Of a stretch of DNA of 64,000 nucleotides, positions 1 to 12,600 are shown piece after piece; position 1 is the first letter of the stretch; the number at the start of each line of letters is the position of its first letter. A program made the translations under genes and the position numbers. The notes under the pieces were generated by a model. That model made no database searches and had not been told where the DNA came from. It saw only the letters and a list, made by a program, of their open reading frames with translations. This DNA is from Liolophura sinensis (lineage: Eukaryota; Mollusca; Polyplacophora; Chitonida; Chitonidae), in the NCBI RefSeq assembly GCF_032854445.1, contig NC_088302.1, forward strand, positions 49,322,046 to 49,386,045, in the 5' to 3' direction.

Positions 1-973
1 ATGACGTCATGTATTCGTTTTTACGCATTGCGCCATTTTCAACCAATGTAGGTCACGATCTTGATAAGAGGCCTCGCTTTAACATGGATGAGACGTAAGA
101 CGGCTGGAGGGTAATACTAACCCTCCAGCCTGTGCGTGTTGTCTCAAGAAACTAGGTCAAGCACCTAATAAAGGGAGACAACCTACTCGGTTATCTAATA
201 CATAAAATGCCCATGTTATAACTCGCTACGCTTTAACATGGGGAGATAGGGATTTAACCTGGATCGCTTGGATCAGCTGGAGGGTAATACTATACCTGAC
301 GGTATAGTATTCTGCTGAGCCAATTAATTAGAGTCAGGTGTTAATTAGTGCTCTGATGAGCTTGTTTGTGCTGAGTCTAAACTAAGTCCCTAATTCTTTC
401 TTTCTTTGTTCTTCAAATTGCATATTGCTCGCCTTTTCTGCTTTGTATTGGTTTGTGACCGTAAGTAAAATATTCGCTTGTAACTGGTTCTCTCTTCTGT
501 CTGATTGGTGATTGGTTGATGTGTTTGTGTGTATGGATGTGGGGCTGACCGGATTGAACTGGGTGTGGCTTCATTGACTTTGATTGACAGGCCCCAATTA
601 AAAACGAAAGGCTAATTGGCTAACACGTGACTCATTTGTACAACAAACATGTCTGAACTTGTATTGACACTGTTGAATCGTTGTTGTTGTAAACGCAAAA
701 TTCGCTTATCGGTTATCTTCCTGTATGACGTCATGTATTCGTTTTTACGCATTGCGCCATTTTCAACCAATGTAGGTCACGATCTTGATAAGAGGCCTCG
801 CTTTAACATGGATGAGACGTAAGACGGCTGGAGGGTAATACTAACCCTCCAGCCTGTGTGTGTTGTCTCAAGAAACTAGGTCAAGTGCCTAATAAAGGGA
901 GACAACCTACTCGGTTATCTAATACATAAAATGCCCATGTTATAACTCGCTACGCTTTAACATGGGGAGATAG
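1..973. repeat. Direct repeat of 249 bp, period about 725 bp
   Basis: Bases 1-249 recur at 725-973 with only three substitutions, so the duplication is recent or homogenised. The first copy touches the window edge, so the array may continue to the left. Each copy holds a perfect 11-bp stem with a 7-base loop (102-130; second copy about 826-854). The segment between the copies has another perfect 11-bp stem with a TGAC loop (286-311). The arrangement fits a satellite with a 725-bp monomer or two terminal repeats around about 475 bp of internal sequence. No coding sequence is visible. Confidence 0.85.
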
Positions 974-2020
974 TGGTTTCTGAATAACTATGACGTTACC
1001 CGAGGCAATGACTTCTTGGTGTCAAAACAAGGCTTATGGAGTTAACATCCCATTCTGTATAACGCAATGAAGTACATGTATGTTCAATTCCGTAAAAACA
1101 TGGGCCAATGTGTACACTGAATAATCAAGCTAAGAACATACCACAATCAGAGAATAATCGGCCAAAACTATCAACTAGTCAGTTCAAAGGCAAATCATTC
1201 AGTCGGTTACTTAAAAGACTAATCATTTAATTAGTTAATCGATGGACGAAAATATCGATTGGCGAAAATTAATGTGTTTGTTTTTTAATGTGTCGACCAG
1301 TACTTTTCAACGAACGACCTTTCTGTCAATAACACGTTTAATCCCCCCACCAAATAAACACGCTCTTTGACTTGGTCACAATTGCACAGGCTCTCCTTAC
1401 CCATAATATCTACATCAAAAAGTTAAATGTAGTATTCATAAACACAGTTCTATCTATGTTACAGATTGCTTTATACAAATCACAAAATGTCCTGTCGCTA
1501 AAAGGGGAATTTGTAGCCCCAAAACTGTTGTTAAAATCCTCATTCGTTTCAGTCCTTAGCTCCTCATGGTTTTATTGGATAAGAAATTATGTAACTTTTC
1601 TTAGAAATTATTGTATAACAGTCTCTTTGACTGGACAACACAGGGCGTCTGGTGTTGTTACTGGTACAATAAGAACTGTTTTTTTTGTATGTTTGTGGTT
1701 ACAATTGATTGCTTTATCAATGTATAGATCACCTATCTGTGGTATATATTAATTACCTTTTTTATACCAAAGGCAAATAACGCTATATTATATTGAGGAT
1801 AATTGGTTGAATAAATCCACTTTGAAAAGAAAAAAAGTTATCACTTCCACCACCAGGAAATTTTATACGGAAATTTTGAACTACGCTGACGTCAATCGGG
1901 TCACACAAGAACCTTGCTTCAACCTTTATGTCTTGTAATATTGTTTACACTAGCATTCTTTATCTAAAGTATGCAAAACATGTGAAACAATTTTATTGAA
2001 GGATGTTGACTAAATACTGC
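974..2020. other. Intergenic stretch, no convincing gene
   Basis: AT-rich sequence with no domain-bearing reading frame. A 126-codon open stretch at 1372-1752 begins at a TTG, is rich in hydrophobic residues and matches nothing I recognise. About 65 bases around 991-1056 resemble 45705-45770 (shared blocks such as GAGGCAATGA and a following TTAACAT), which suggests an old interspersed repeat. Confidence 0.5.
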
Positions 2021-2135
2021 CGGATGGTCGTGGGTTTCCCCCGGGCTGTGCACGGTTTCCTCTCACCATAATGCTGGCCGCTGTCGTATAGTGAAATATT
2101 CTTTACGGCTTAAAACACCAATCAAATAAATAAAT
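2021..2135 (+). mobile_element. SINE 3' fragment (common family)
   Basis: The body and tail of the commonest SINE in this window: a GGTCGTGGGTTTCCC block, a CATAATGCTGGCCG block, then GTGAAATATTCTT and a tail ending in AATCAAATAAATAAA. The tRNA-like head is missing. Confidence 0.8.
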
Positions 2136-2181
2136 ACTGCGGCCCGAGGACACAAGTGATGAGGCTGACCTTGCACAGGCT

Positions 2182-2573
2182 TCAAATGTCAAGCAACCGG
2201 CCCGGATAGCACAGTTGTTAGAGCGTCCGCTTCGGGACCGATAGATCCAGGATCAATCCTTGATCAAGTCACACCTAAGACTTTAAAAGAGGAAGTTGTA
2301 ACTTCCTCGCTTGACGTTCAGCATGAAGGGGATAGTGCAACGACTGGTTGACCCGTATCAGTATAATGGCTCGGGCGGGGGCGGCTTACTTGCCTTAGGT
2401 AAGTCGTCTCAGTGCAGCACACTAAATAAAAGAGCGGTGGAAATCCGTCCTGCAACAAGGAGGCACATTACACATACATGCACCTTAAGGATTCCTTCGT
2501 CGTCATATGACTGAGAAATTGTTGAGTACGACGTTAAACCCCAAGCACTCACGCACTCACTCAAATGTCAAGC
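2182..2573 (+). mobile_element. Full-length tRNA-derived SINE with 13-bp target-site duplication
   Basis: The element occupies 2195-2560 between identical copies of TCAAATGTCAAGC (2182-2194 and 2561-2573). Its head has tRNA-like promoter boxes: a box A around TAGCACAGTTGTTAGAGCG and a box B around GGATCAATCC. The middle is conserved with the copy at 44044-44374 (CCCGTATCAGTATAA, AAAGAGCGGTGGAAA, GAGGCACATTACA). The 3' part reads TTGTTGAGTACGACGTTAAACCCCAA and resembles the conserved domain of the animal MetaSINE group. That family name is from memory and needs an alignment. The intact duplication implies a fairly young insertion. Confidence 0.88.
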
Positions 2574-2950
2574 TTGTCTAGTGACAAACCATTATTTATT
2601 GATTAAATCAGCTCAATATCAGTGTTTGATTAATTAATTTATTGATTTGTTCACATATAGCTGCTTTTACAGTGGACCGTCATTTAGGTAAAATTGTTAA
2701 TCGATTCCATGACCGACATCCAATACGCTAACTGGGGACTATGTAAGGTATGCTCTAATTACAATAAGCATTTATTTGCTCATTTATAAATCACTCAGAA
2801 TCCTTAAATTGATTTGCTCATCAATCCTCTTCAATGACAAAAAAAAAATAGTAATTTAAAATATTGACGTCGAGTCACTAAATACACGGTCAACTTCCGC
2901 ACGATCGCGCTTACGCCTTCTACAGTCCTCAGCTTGGCTGAGAGATAAGC

Positions 2951-5946
2951 CTACTCGTAGTGCAAACAACCGTCACAAACTGTAGCTGCTCCTTCAAATC
3001 TGTCCAGGTAAGCATTGTACAAATGGCACACCCTGATTCTGGCCGCAAACGCCACCGAATAACAGCCGCAATTTCTACCGCACTGTTGGAAACATTCCAG
3101 GAGAGTGGAGACGTATTTGACGCTCAGCATGACGTTGTCCCAGTGTATCAAATCCTGTGACACCGCTCTCCAAGTTCTAGACAACGATGTGGCTACAACA
3201 GATATATTTGTCTATATTATTTATTGATTCATATTCAAAATGGCGGCCAGTTTTATGGCTGGTTGAAACCATACAACTTACAGCACCAGGGCCGGTCTCT
3301 AACATTCACATCATCCTACACATTTTATTTTCTCCCGAAACAGCCTTCGTCACTAGTGAGTACCAGTTACATGACTGCGCCATTTATAGAAGAGGGAGAA
3401 AGGGCAGTGTGTCCTGGCTTGTTTATTTATCATCTACACAAGGATTTTGTTTTCCTGCTGTGGACATATGGTAAAACATTTCAAATCTTTCACCTGACAT
3501 ACATACCGCCTGGAGTTTTCTCACAGATAAAGTAGCTGTCGTGGTCAGTTGCGTCATTTAGGGTAAAATTTGTATTCCCTGTCCAAACACCTTGTACTAT
3601 CTGAATGATGTCTTCCTTGTCACGGTTGTTCGGCTCACCCTGTGTCCACAGACTCTGCATTATGGTCGAGTCATCCTCCCAAAGAAAAACGCCATCTGAT
3701 GGAATTCATGCAAATAAAGCACCATTGAGTTTACCAGACGAATGTATTTTATGGAGCGTAACTGTGGTGCACTTAACCGAGAAAAAGTCAGGAAGATTGA
3801 GTGCTGTTCACCAGTTTCAGCATCAAGTAAAGGCCACAAGGATACGTAGGAAGCTTGAAGGCCACCACGAACGTTAAGTCAAAATTTCCTTAAGAATAGT
3901 AGCAAAATGAGTGCAATTTTAATTTTGTCATATCCTAGGCCCATGTCTTTGACTTTGTGACCTGGTCATTGTCGTCAGATTATCTACACGTAACAAAGGA
4001 CAAATATTTAAGGTAACATTGCTGACTTTTAAAGTCTTAAGTAGGGCGTTACACACCAGTGACAGAAGTAAATAAATTTATGGCGGCCTTTTCAGTTTTG
4101 TTCTATTTTTTTTCTTGTTGCAGACGTCGAAATTTATATCTCAATTTGAATTCTTAAAAATGTTGTTCCCGACTTGGTTGTTGATAACTCTAGGTCTATT
4201 GTACATATAGTTGCTCTACCACTCAAAGCATTTCAAATGTGAAATCCGTATTCACATATGAGACAAGGAAGAAAGTTATCCAAGATTTCGATGAGTGATT
4301 ACCTTTTTTCAGGTCACTGCCTCCAATCCATAGACTCTGGTTGATAAATTCTTTCTGTAGTAGATTATCCAGGAATGCCAGTTCCAGCTTAGTTTCAATC
4401 TTTGTCAAGTGACTTCCCATCTCCCTACACGCACAACCAGCCTCTGTGTACCAAAGTTTGGTGGAGGAAATATGGTAATAACTTCCGGTGAAGGGAAAGT
4501 ACTCCCAGCATTGAAGAGGCTAAACAAGGGCAGACATGTTTTATAGTAAAATTACGAAAATCCTGGATAAAGATTTCAGAAGTATCGTCGTCTCAGTCAA
4601 ATATACACGGTAGGGTATAGACAGCAACAAACCAACGTACCACTGGAGAGGAAGACAGCATGAGCTGGGCTGGAACTCGCAGCGATCGCATTGTTGAGAG
4701 GTTCCTGAGTGAATACGCTGCTCTAGCACCCAAACCATTAGTCCAAGAAGGCTCAAGCAAACCAAATACCTTTCTAAGCTTGTTGGATATCTTGACCTGT
4801 ATATATTCACTTGAATAAACAGTTGTATAACTCACGAGCTAGCTTATCAGTATATACTCAACCAAACACCTACTTTCTAAATGTGTTAACCTGCAACCAG
4901 TGAAACATCATTGTTTTAAACTCTGGACAAGACCTTTTGGATGTATGTACTGTATTTATTTAGTTATCCGGTCAATAGTTGTATCTAATTCCACGTAACC
5001 CAATCCTATAGGCAAGTATAAAGACGACAAGTTTTATTCATTTCCTGCTGGATCTGGACAAAAATACTTTGAGTTTACATGTAATTTGAGTTTCGCGCCT
5101 GTAACACGAGCAAGTTCTTCCTGAAGTCATCGCAAAATTATGATGGCTTTCCTCTTGTGTGTTACTGATACTTTAAAGGAAACAGGATGAAGTGGGTTTT
5201 TGATCAAACCAAATACAAAGAAACTACCGATGCCAGTCAAAAGCTGCGGTCTAAAAATAAATAACGAGTAGAGCACCATTCCCAACAGCAACATGCAAAA
5301 ATGACAGCAATTAACACCTTCCTCTCACACAGCTTCTCAATTTGGCTAAAAGGCAAACAAATGTGAACTCAAGGCAAGCACGGGGACGCCTGTGTCCAGT
5401 AATTGCATATTGGCATAACCACCTATACTTTCCCACACTAATTTAATCAATCTTATCATCCAGATCTGAGATGTGTTGGCAAATCCTTCCATTTTTCTTA
5501 TAACACCACCACTGAAGGTGAGCAAGTGACACAACATGGCCACTGATTACTAGTTAATTATCTGACTTGAAAGTACACCATCAGCAAAGAAGACTCTAGT
5601 TCATAAAGCACATACTTGGAAGATCTGTAATTACAATTAGAAATTCAGAAGTATTGATATTAATCAGCTCTAGATTTTCCCAAAAGGCTGATTTGAAAAA
5701 AACTTTAACAGAAGGTATAACGCTAACTTTGTGAACGGAAGTACGTGTAGTTTTGAAAGCAATGTTCTGAAGAGCAACAATACCAAAACTGTTAAATTTA
5801 CTATCGCTTTGAAAGATTAGAACTAAGAATTTGATTTCATAAATAAACATTTTCATTCTTTAAATGACATATAAAAAACACACACGTACCTTCGAGAGCC
5901 AGAGTAAAAGAACAATTAGTGGCACGAGAAATCCAGGGTACACCAT
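2951..5946 (-). CDS. Secreted C-type lectin with PAN/apple-like C-terminus, 4 exons
   Basis: The four coding exons (minus strand) are 5890-5946, 4303-4519, 3507-3695 and 2951-3192. Their phases (0, 1, 1) join to 705 bp, or 234 residues plus a TAG stop. Residues 1-19 form a hydrophobic signal peptide. Residues about 20-154 are a C-type lectin domain: MGSHLTKIET, WIGGSDL, a GEPNN sugar-binding motif (111-115), LND where WND is usual (137-139), and ICEK. Residues 155-234 contain seven cysteines in a PAN/apple-like spacing around ECFQQCGRNCGCYSVAF. The protein is therefore probably secreted and binds carbohydrate, as in molluscan immune or mucosal lectins; that role is inferred. The cysteine normally present in EDC and the one after WND are both absent, as is the usual cysteine in SCY. 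Donors are GTACGT, GTAATC and GTATGT. UTRs are unknown and an extra exon in the first intron is not excluded. Confidence 0.85.
4631..4740 (-). mobile_element. SINE head fragment in lectin gene intron
   Basis: Minus-strand remnant of the common SINE, lying in the first intron of the lectin gene. It retains the box-B region and the AGCATGAGCTGG block, is diverged, and has lost its tail. Confidence 0.6.
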
Positions 5947-6119
5947 TCTCAAAAACAGCACTGAAACGAATGTGGATAAAGACACTCCTGACGGTTGTAA
6001 AGATAAATACTGGTAGTTTATTCCCAGTACTCGGCGTGTTTAACAGCGAATGTTGTACGTGTATACAATTTATCTGTTTAATTTATCTGTTTAATTACAT
6101 AGCCAGTGAGATACAATAA

Positions 6120-6519
6120 ATCGATAGAAAAACTTGTTCTGCCAATCAGCCGTTGATGTAACAATGTGTACTTTAACAATGTGGTCTTAGGTTATCATCT
6201 ATTATTTATAAGGCGTTCAATACTAGTACTTACAGAATGTTTTACAACTGACATTGACCGGTGTTCAAACAACATTGACCGGTATTGAATAGATTGTCAA
6301 CCAAAACCAGTAACAAAAAAGATGATGTACTACTTTCAATTACGATGAACTTCGAGGGATGTCTAGATCCACTTGTATTGAAAAAGCACGATGCTTCTGT
6401 TTAATAACAAGTGCATCAACAGTAAGGCCACATGCATACACGTGCCTAACTATGAAACATTTTTAACCCAGTTTACTCTTCTGGCAGGTTAGGAGGCGGT
6501 TTGCCAGTGGGTTTGGCAG
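6120..6519. other. Upstream region of lectin gene, nothing recognised
   Basis: This is the 5' flank of the minus-strand lectin gene and would hold its promoter. No clear TATA box, repeat or coding segment can be assigned. Two short ACATTGACCGGT blocks occur at about 6250-6285. Confidence 0.4.
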
Positions 6520-7975
6520 AAAGTTTGTAAAATGCTTTCTCAGGGTGTTTCATACGGTGTTACTCCGGAGGTTGTTAAGAGTTTTGTCAGGAGGCCTGTC
6601 AAGTGGTTTTTCGCAGGGTTTGTCAGCTTGTCAGGGTGTTTGTCAGTAAGTTTGTCAGATTGCCAAGAGGCTTGCCAGGATGTTTGTCATTGGGTTAGGA
6701 GATTTGTCAAGAAACTTCACAAATTGTCAGAATGTTTGTATCGATCTTTGTCAAGAGGTTTATCAGGCCTTGTGAGGGAATGTCTTAGTGGGTCTGTTAG
6801 GAGGTGTGTCTGGATGTCTGTCCGGATGCTTATCAGGTTGTCTAACAGGATGTTTTTCAGGATGTCTGTCATGTCGTTTGTCGGAATGTTTGTCAGAAAG
6901 TCTGTCAGGATGTTTGTCAGGGATTGTGTCAAATTGTCAGAAGGCTTTTCGGAAGGTCTGTCAGGATATCTGTCAGGATGCTTATCAGGATGTCGGTCAG
7001 ACAGTTTGTTAGGATATTTATCATAATGTTTGTCAGGATGTTTTTCAGGGTATTTACCAGGAATGTTTGTCACAATGTCTGCCAGGATGTCTGAAAGGAT
7101 GTTTGTCAGAATGTTTATCAGGATGTTTGTCAGAATGTTTGTCAGGATGTTTGTTAGGGTGTTTGTCGGGATGTTTGTCAGATTATCAGAAGGTTTTGTT
7201 TTTTCTGATTTCTGTCAAGATGTTTCTCAGGGCTTGTTTGCGGAGAAGGCTTTTTCCGACCGTCCAGATTTTTGCCGGAATGTCAAGAAGTTTCTCAGAA
7301 GGTTTGCCAGGAAGCTTCATAGAAAGTCGAAATGTTTGTCAGGATATTTGTGAATAGGTCTGTAAGGATGAGAAAATTTATCAGTGGGTGTGTCACGAGA
7401 TGTGTGCGGATTTATATCACAGGGTTGTCAAGGGGTATGTCAGAATAAGCGGTTTTTAGGATTTTTTTAAAGGTTTTGTTTCAGGAAAATTTTCCTCAGA
7501 TTTATTTGATTGTCAAAATGCTTTTTAGGAGGCTGGTTTGTCTGGGCTTATCGAAACCTATTGTAGGGGACTGGTCAGGTTGCCAGGAGGCTTATCACGG
7601 GGGTTATCAGGGGTTTGTTAGGGGGCTTGTCAGGGGACTTGTCAGGGGGCTTGTCAGAAGGTTTGCCAGATTGTCAAGAAGCTTCTCAGAGGGTGTGTCA
7701 GGAGCCTCACCAGAAGGTTTATCTGACTGCTCGCAGGTTTGTCGGGTTGTTTGGCAGGAGGCTGGTGAGGACGTTGGTTATAAGGCTTTTGAGGAGGCTT
7801 TTATGAAGGTTTGTCATAAAGCTTGTAGGGAGGCATGTGTGAAGGTTCGTCATACGGGTTTGGGAAGACTGAGAAGGTTGAATCTAAGGTCTTTCAGGAC
7901 GCTGAGGTGAAGGTTTGTCATAGAGATTTGGAGGGGGTTTGTATGAAGGTTTTTCATAGGGCGTTTCAGGAGACT
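6520..7975. repeat. Degenerate 12-bp minisatellite, about 1.4 kb
   Basis: The plus strand is built from variants of TTTGTCAGGATG, most regular at 6840-7180 and looser on both sides. The period is a multiple of three, so long stop-free stretches appear in several frames of both strands, with apparent proteins made of Gly-Cys-Leu-Ser or Asp-Lys-His-Pro repeats. These are by-products of the repeat. It lies between the 5' end of the lectin gene and the 3' end of LRRC74 copy A. Confidence 0.85.
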
Positions 7976-7985
7976 GGTAAAATAA

Positions 7986-8120
7986 ATAGTAAATATTTAT
8001 TTCATTGCTGTTTTACGCCGTACTTCAAAATGGCGGCCAGCATTATGGTGGGAGGAAACCCACGACCATCCGCAGGTTGCAGGCAGACCTTTCCACGTAC
8101 AGCCAGAAAGCAAATGCATA
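7986..8120 (-). mobile_element. SINE 3' part, minus strand
   Basis: Reverse-oriented body and tail of the common SINE (GTTTTACGCCGTACTT, CCAGCATTATGGTGGGAGG, ACCATCCGCAGGTTGC). The head is missing. Confidence 0.75.
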
Positions 8121-8129
8121 AATAAATCA

Positions 8130-8920
8130 AATAAGTATTTACAAACAAAGAATAGAAACCAAGAGAATGCTTACGACTACTGTCGCTTGGTGCGAGATGA
8201 CTTAAATGGCCAGGAATACATTTAAAAATGTTTGACTCCAGTCATAAAGTTTTTAGCCACTTTTTCCTCGGAGTGTCGGAGTGTCCATCCAGTAATTAAA
8301 ATACATGTGTCAAAATGATCTGTATTCCACACTCCATGTATCTACACATAATGTATTTGTCTATTTATTTGATTGGTGTTTATGTAATATTCATTAATTG
8401 TTCTCTTATATCACTACACTCGTCGGGACTTATGGGAGGAATAGCTCAGAATGCCAACAGTAAAGCATAGCGTTTCACCAGGTAAATGAACCAATCTCCT
8501 AATTTGAAGTGAAGAGCCGGTTTCGAAATCACACTCACCTCCAATGGTCAAGTGCCTGACAGTTGCATTGTGCCAGCTCTTTATATCAGCCATCATATAA
8601 GACTGGTGAAGGCAATGTGAGTTAGCCAATTCATTGAGAAATGATATCTATTATTTTGCTCGCGACAAGCAATACGTTAACTATTATGGGCCATAGCGAC
8701 TCTGTCGTCTGGTGTTAGCGGCTTTTCTAAGATAAATCATTTACAAGTAATTTCTATCAATATATACTGATAAACATATTGGAATGTTTAATAAAAAGTT
8801 TGATAATAACAGCCACGTTATATCAAGGAGGTTTGTTCCATTCCATAGGAAACAAACAAAACCGAATTCAATATTTGAAGAATTTATTTGGAATAATGGA
8901 TTACTGGTCAGAGTGCAACT
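8130..8920. other. Intergenic, no gene recognised
   Basis: Only short unrelated open stretches on both strands, without a recognisable domain or supporting splice sites. No strong repeat was seen. Confidence 0.45.
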
Positions 8921-9390
8921 AATGCTGATATCCATTCCCACATCAACGGAACTTACAAATAATGTTGGCAATCAAATCAAAGGAAATGGGTCCTATAACT
9001 AATGTTTACAAGGCAATGAGCCCTACAAATAATGTTGACAATCAAATCAAAGAGAATGAATCTTAAAACTAATGCTGACATTCATATCCAAGGCAATGGG
9101 TTTAACAATTAATACTGATGATCAAATCCAGGGGAATGATTCTCACAACTAATGTTGTGAATCAAATCCAACGGATTGATACTCACACCTACATGTGATG
9201 CTGACAATCAAACCCGAGGAAAAGGATCTTACAAATAATGCTGTCAATCAAACCCAAGGAAAGGGGTCTTACAAATAATTCTGACAATCAAACCCAAGAA
9301 AAGATATCTTACAAATAATGCTCACAATCAAACCCCAGGGAAGGAATCTTACAAATAATGCTGACAATCAAATCCAAATTAATTAGTCTT
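8921..9390. repeat. 40-bp minisatellite, about 11 copies
   Basis: The unit is roughly AATGCTGACAATCAAACCCA followed by about 20 bases ending in TCTTACAAAT. Right-hand copies are more alike than left-hand ones, and one copy has lost about 10 bases. The array ends about 290 bp beyond the stop codon of LRRC74 copy A, so it may fall in that gene's 3' UTR. Confidence 0.85.
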
Positions 9391-9680
9391 TTGCATTAAC
9401 CTAGATTACTTCCCTACAATTTGATACAGGAAAAATATCCAAGTGGGATATTTACGTATTACGTTACTTTGGTCACGCTGTGCGGCATATTGTGAGCGTG
9501 ACGAGTGTGACTTCACGATGGCTAGCCCATATAAGTCATATATAAAATTGCAGCACTCAGCATGTTTTACTTCGCGTAACGAATAATATGTGACGTGGAG
9601 ATGGTACTTCACCACAGTACCGGTATCTCATTCATTGGTTTCTTATAGCTAGCACATATTTAACACCAATCTATTGTGTG

Positions 9681-12600
9681 TCATTTTCCTAAAGATGATT
9701 GTTGAAACGCGGAAGTTGCCTTAAACACAAGTCGGATGGTATTGCCCGAACGGTGTTTGTTAAACAGCTGGCGAAGACTGTCGGCAATTTCCAGCAGATC
9801 TTCTTGAGACTCTTCCTCAAAATCTTTGTCCATTGGCTCGCTTTCCAGCTTGTTAGCCTCGTCAAAGTTCGAGGTCACATCTGAGATTTCAGCAAGCGTT
9901 GGCATGACACTGAATTCTCCCTTTAATTTGCCAACCTTTGTCTTTGTAGAAGAGCTTTTCCTCGGCGATGAAATGCTTGCTGTTCTTGCGGTCACAGCTT
10001 CCTTCACCAGACCTTGCAGTTTTATGTACGGTTGATCGGCCCCCGAATCATCCGATCCGGGATTCAAAATCTTTTTCTCCTTTAACTTGTGCATTAGGGC
10101 GCTGACTTTGCGTTTGATTTGTCTGTGACCTTCACCAAGCTCCCTGACATAATGGAAAATGGTTTCGGTATGAGTACATATAAAGTATTTAAGAAAGAAT
10201 GGCTGCATTCACTGCGTATACGCTGTAAAAACTGCAGTAAATAAGGAAATGTCCATTGTTATTTCTATTCCAACACATCACCAGTTCACATTTTAACCAA
10301 TTTTCAGGATTTAATCCTTTTCTGTTTTCAAACTGGTACCTATTCACCTGTTTATTCTGAATATACTTCTCTTGGGTCTCATCGCTCCATAGAAGAGTCC
10401 ACTTTAAACAACCACAGGTCGATTTGTAGAGAACTAACTAGAATACCGCAAACGCGCGTGATGAGTTTCAGATATTCACTAAAGTAAGTCTTCGCGCGAA
10501 GACTTCAGTTGAGACTTTTGAGATGTTCAAGCAAAACTAAGAACAGAACGACAGACGTCAATCATGAACGGAAGCTTTAGCAAATATGGTAATATATATG
10601 GCTAGAGGTGTAGACCTTTGCATGGTCATTTGGAATAACTGGTTAACACAGCTAGCTATAGTTATATAAATGCGCATCTCATTTACCTGACCACCCACCA
10701 CCATCACTCAACCCACCAACCCTCGCCTTCACCCACCACCCTCACCCCCACACATCCACCCGTTTACATACACCTCACTCCGAGTCAGGAGGGAACTTGT
10801 ATAAGTTACTTACACAAAGTCAACTTTTCCATCGGAATTGAGGTCAAGCCTCTTCAACAAGATATCCAGGCCATGCTCTGTCATCGGAATATTAACAGCC
10901 TGTTTAACAAATTAAATTTAAAGTGTACACACATACGAGAACAAAAAAAATGTTCATTTTCCATTTTTGTAAACATTTTTGGAAAAGACAAATACTCTTG
11001 ACAAGTACTAAAAAGTATGTTCCTATTCATATTCCTGATTTTTTTTAGTCAAGCAACCCTACATATCGCTCTGTCTGCATGTCGCTCTATCTCCCGGTCG
11101 GTCCATAAGTCGGTCCGTTGACTTGACTGCGTTTGTTTAAATATGCATTATATCAGCCAGTTTTTGCATTTGATTGTAATTGAGATTTTCCAAACAAGGA
11201 TATGACATGAGTTGTATTTTTTAATAAAACTTTTTGGCAGTTTGGGCCACAGGGCATTTTTCTGTTACTAAACAACTCTCTTCTCACTGTGAATGTATAG
11301 TCAGTTGTATATCTACATAATAATGGTGCAGTAAAATTAGAACATTTTCTTATGTTTTCCAGGCATGCAGAATGGTGTAGGCCTATAGAGTAAAAAGATG
11401 GATTCTAGTACACATCAAGGTGTTGTAAAGTCACAGTCAAATAAATGTATACATGCTTACATGGTAATGCAATTCCGCAAGCCAAAAGAAAATCTTGTAT
11501 TTGTATTGTAATGTAATCTATTTGCAATGTACTTTTTGTCGTAAAATACTGTCAGCAGCAAAATATGTGTATATATATACAGACATTTAAGTAATGATGT
11601 GTTTAGCTATATGCCAGAAACAAAACACGTGTCAATTTTGTTCCCATTTTTATAATCGATTGGTTCTCAAGTCAGTGACTTCACGAACAATTTAAGCAAT
11701 CTGACTTGCAACGTGACTACGCCAAACAATCAGACATCAAGGAATCGCGAGCGTCTGGACACGATAACCCGTAACTCTGACTCGCTTGGAGGCCAATATT
11801 TACTAGACTCTATGCATAAATAACCATTTCGCTCGGTTGACTATGGCTGGAGTCGTTTTTTCGGCTGCATCAGAATGTCAGGATGTTTGACAGGAACCCT
11901 GAGAGGTGCGGAGGTTATCTTGGAGCGTCCCTTAGCCAGACCACCGCTTTATAAATAACTGTAGTGTGGTGTAACATATTGACCAATAAATGAATAAATA
12001 AACTTATAAGTAAACAAGTTGTTCAATTCATTGCTCGAGTTAAGCTGAGCTGTTACAAAGTAAAATTACTACTTTTCACAAAACACTACACTACAATGAA
12101 GTGCTCTTGAATACTGCGAAAACTACCGAATAAATAAATGAATGATCTCTTTATGTATTTGGTTGTTGTTCAACGCCATATCCTCAAGAAATTTTCACTA
12201 ACACTGTCGTCATTTGCATGGGTGAAGGAAACCAGCGTACCCGGGGTAAACCTCTAACCTTTAGCAAGCTTCCGACCAAGTATCTCACCTATGACACATA
12301 TGACAAACGGCCACACGCGTTCCGTCGATCGCTTATTGTCACAAAGGGGCAGTGAAAGCGAGGAAATATGCAAGTTCCCTGTCCAAGAATAAATAAACGA
12401 ACGAAAGAATAATTTGAAAAGTAAACAAATACCAAGAAGCCATCCCTGAATTCTTGTCTCGTCAGGTTGTCGTCCTTATTCACATCAAAACTGCGAAAGA
12501 CGTCAATCAATCGTAGATTGTCTTCTTTCATGTAATGGTATAAAATCATCAGTGGGTCGAAATGTTTGAAGTCATTTCCATGGGGCTCTTTGCGTATGTC

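Noticed and set aside
340-400. Hammerhead-ribozyme-like CTGATGAG in the 725-bp repeat
   Set aside because: No matching GAAA core or closing stem was found at the required spacing. A covariance-model scan would be decisive.
1372-1752. 126-codon hydrophobic open stretch
   Set aside because: It opens at TTG rather than ATG, has AT-rich composition and no recognisable family or flanking signals.
3605-3877. 90-codon plus-strand open stretch
   Set aside because: It overlaps the second C-type lectin exon on the opposite strand, whose conserved motifs explain the open frame.
5346-5856. Possible extra exons in the first intron of the lectin gene
   Set aside because: Candidate frames contain stops or lack a matching acceptor and donor. 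The four-exon model already joins in frame.
6532-7910. Long stop-free stretches on both strands encoding Cys/Ser/Leu- or Asp/Lys/His/Pro-rich repeats
   Set aside because: They are produced by a degenerate 12-bp DNA repeat, whose period is a multiple of three. There are no supporting start context, splice sites or recognisable domain.
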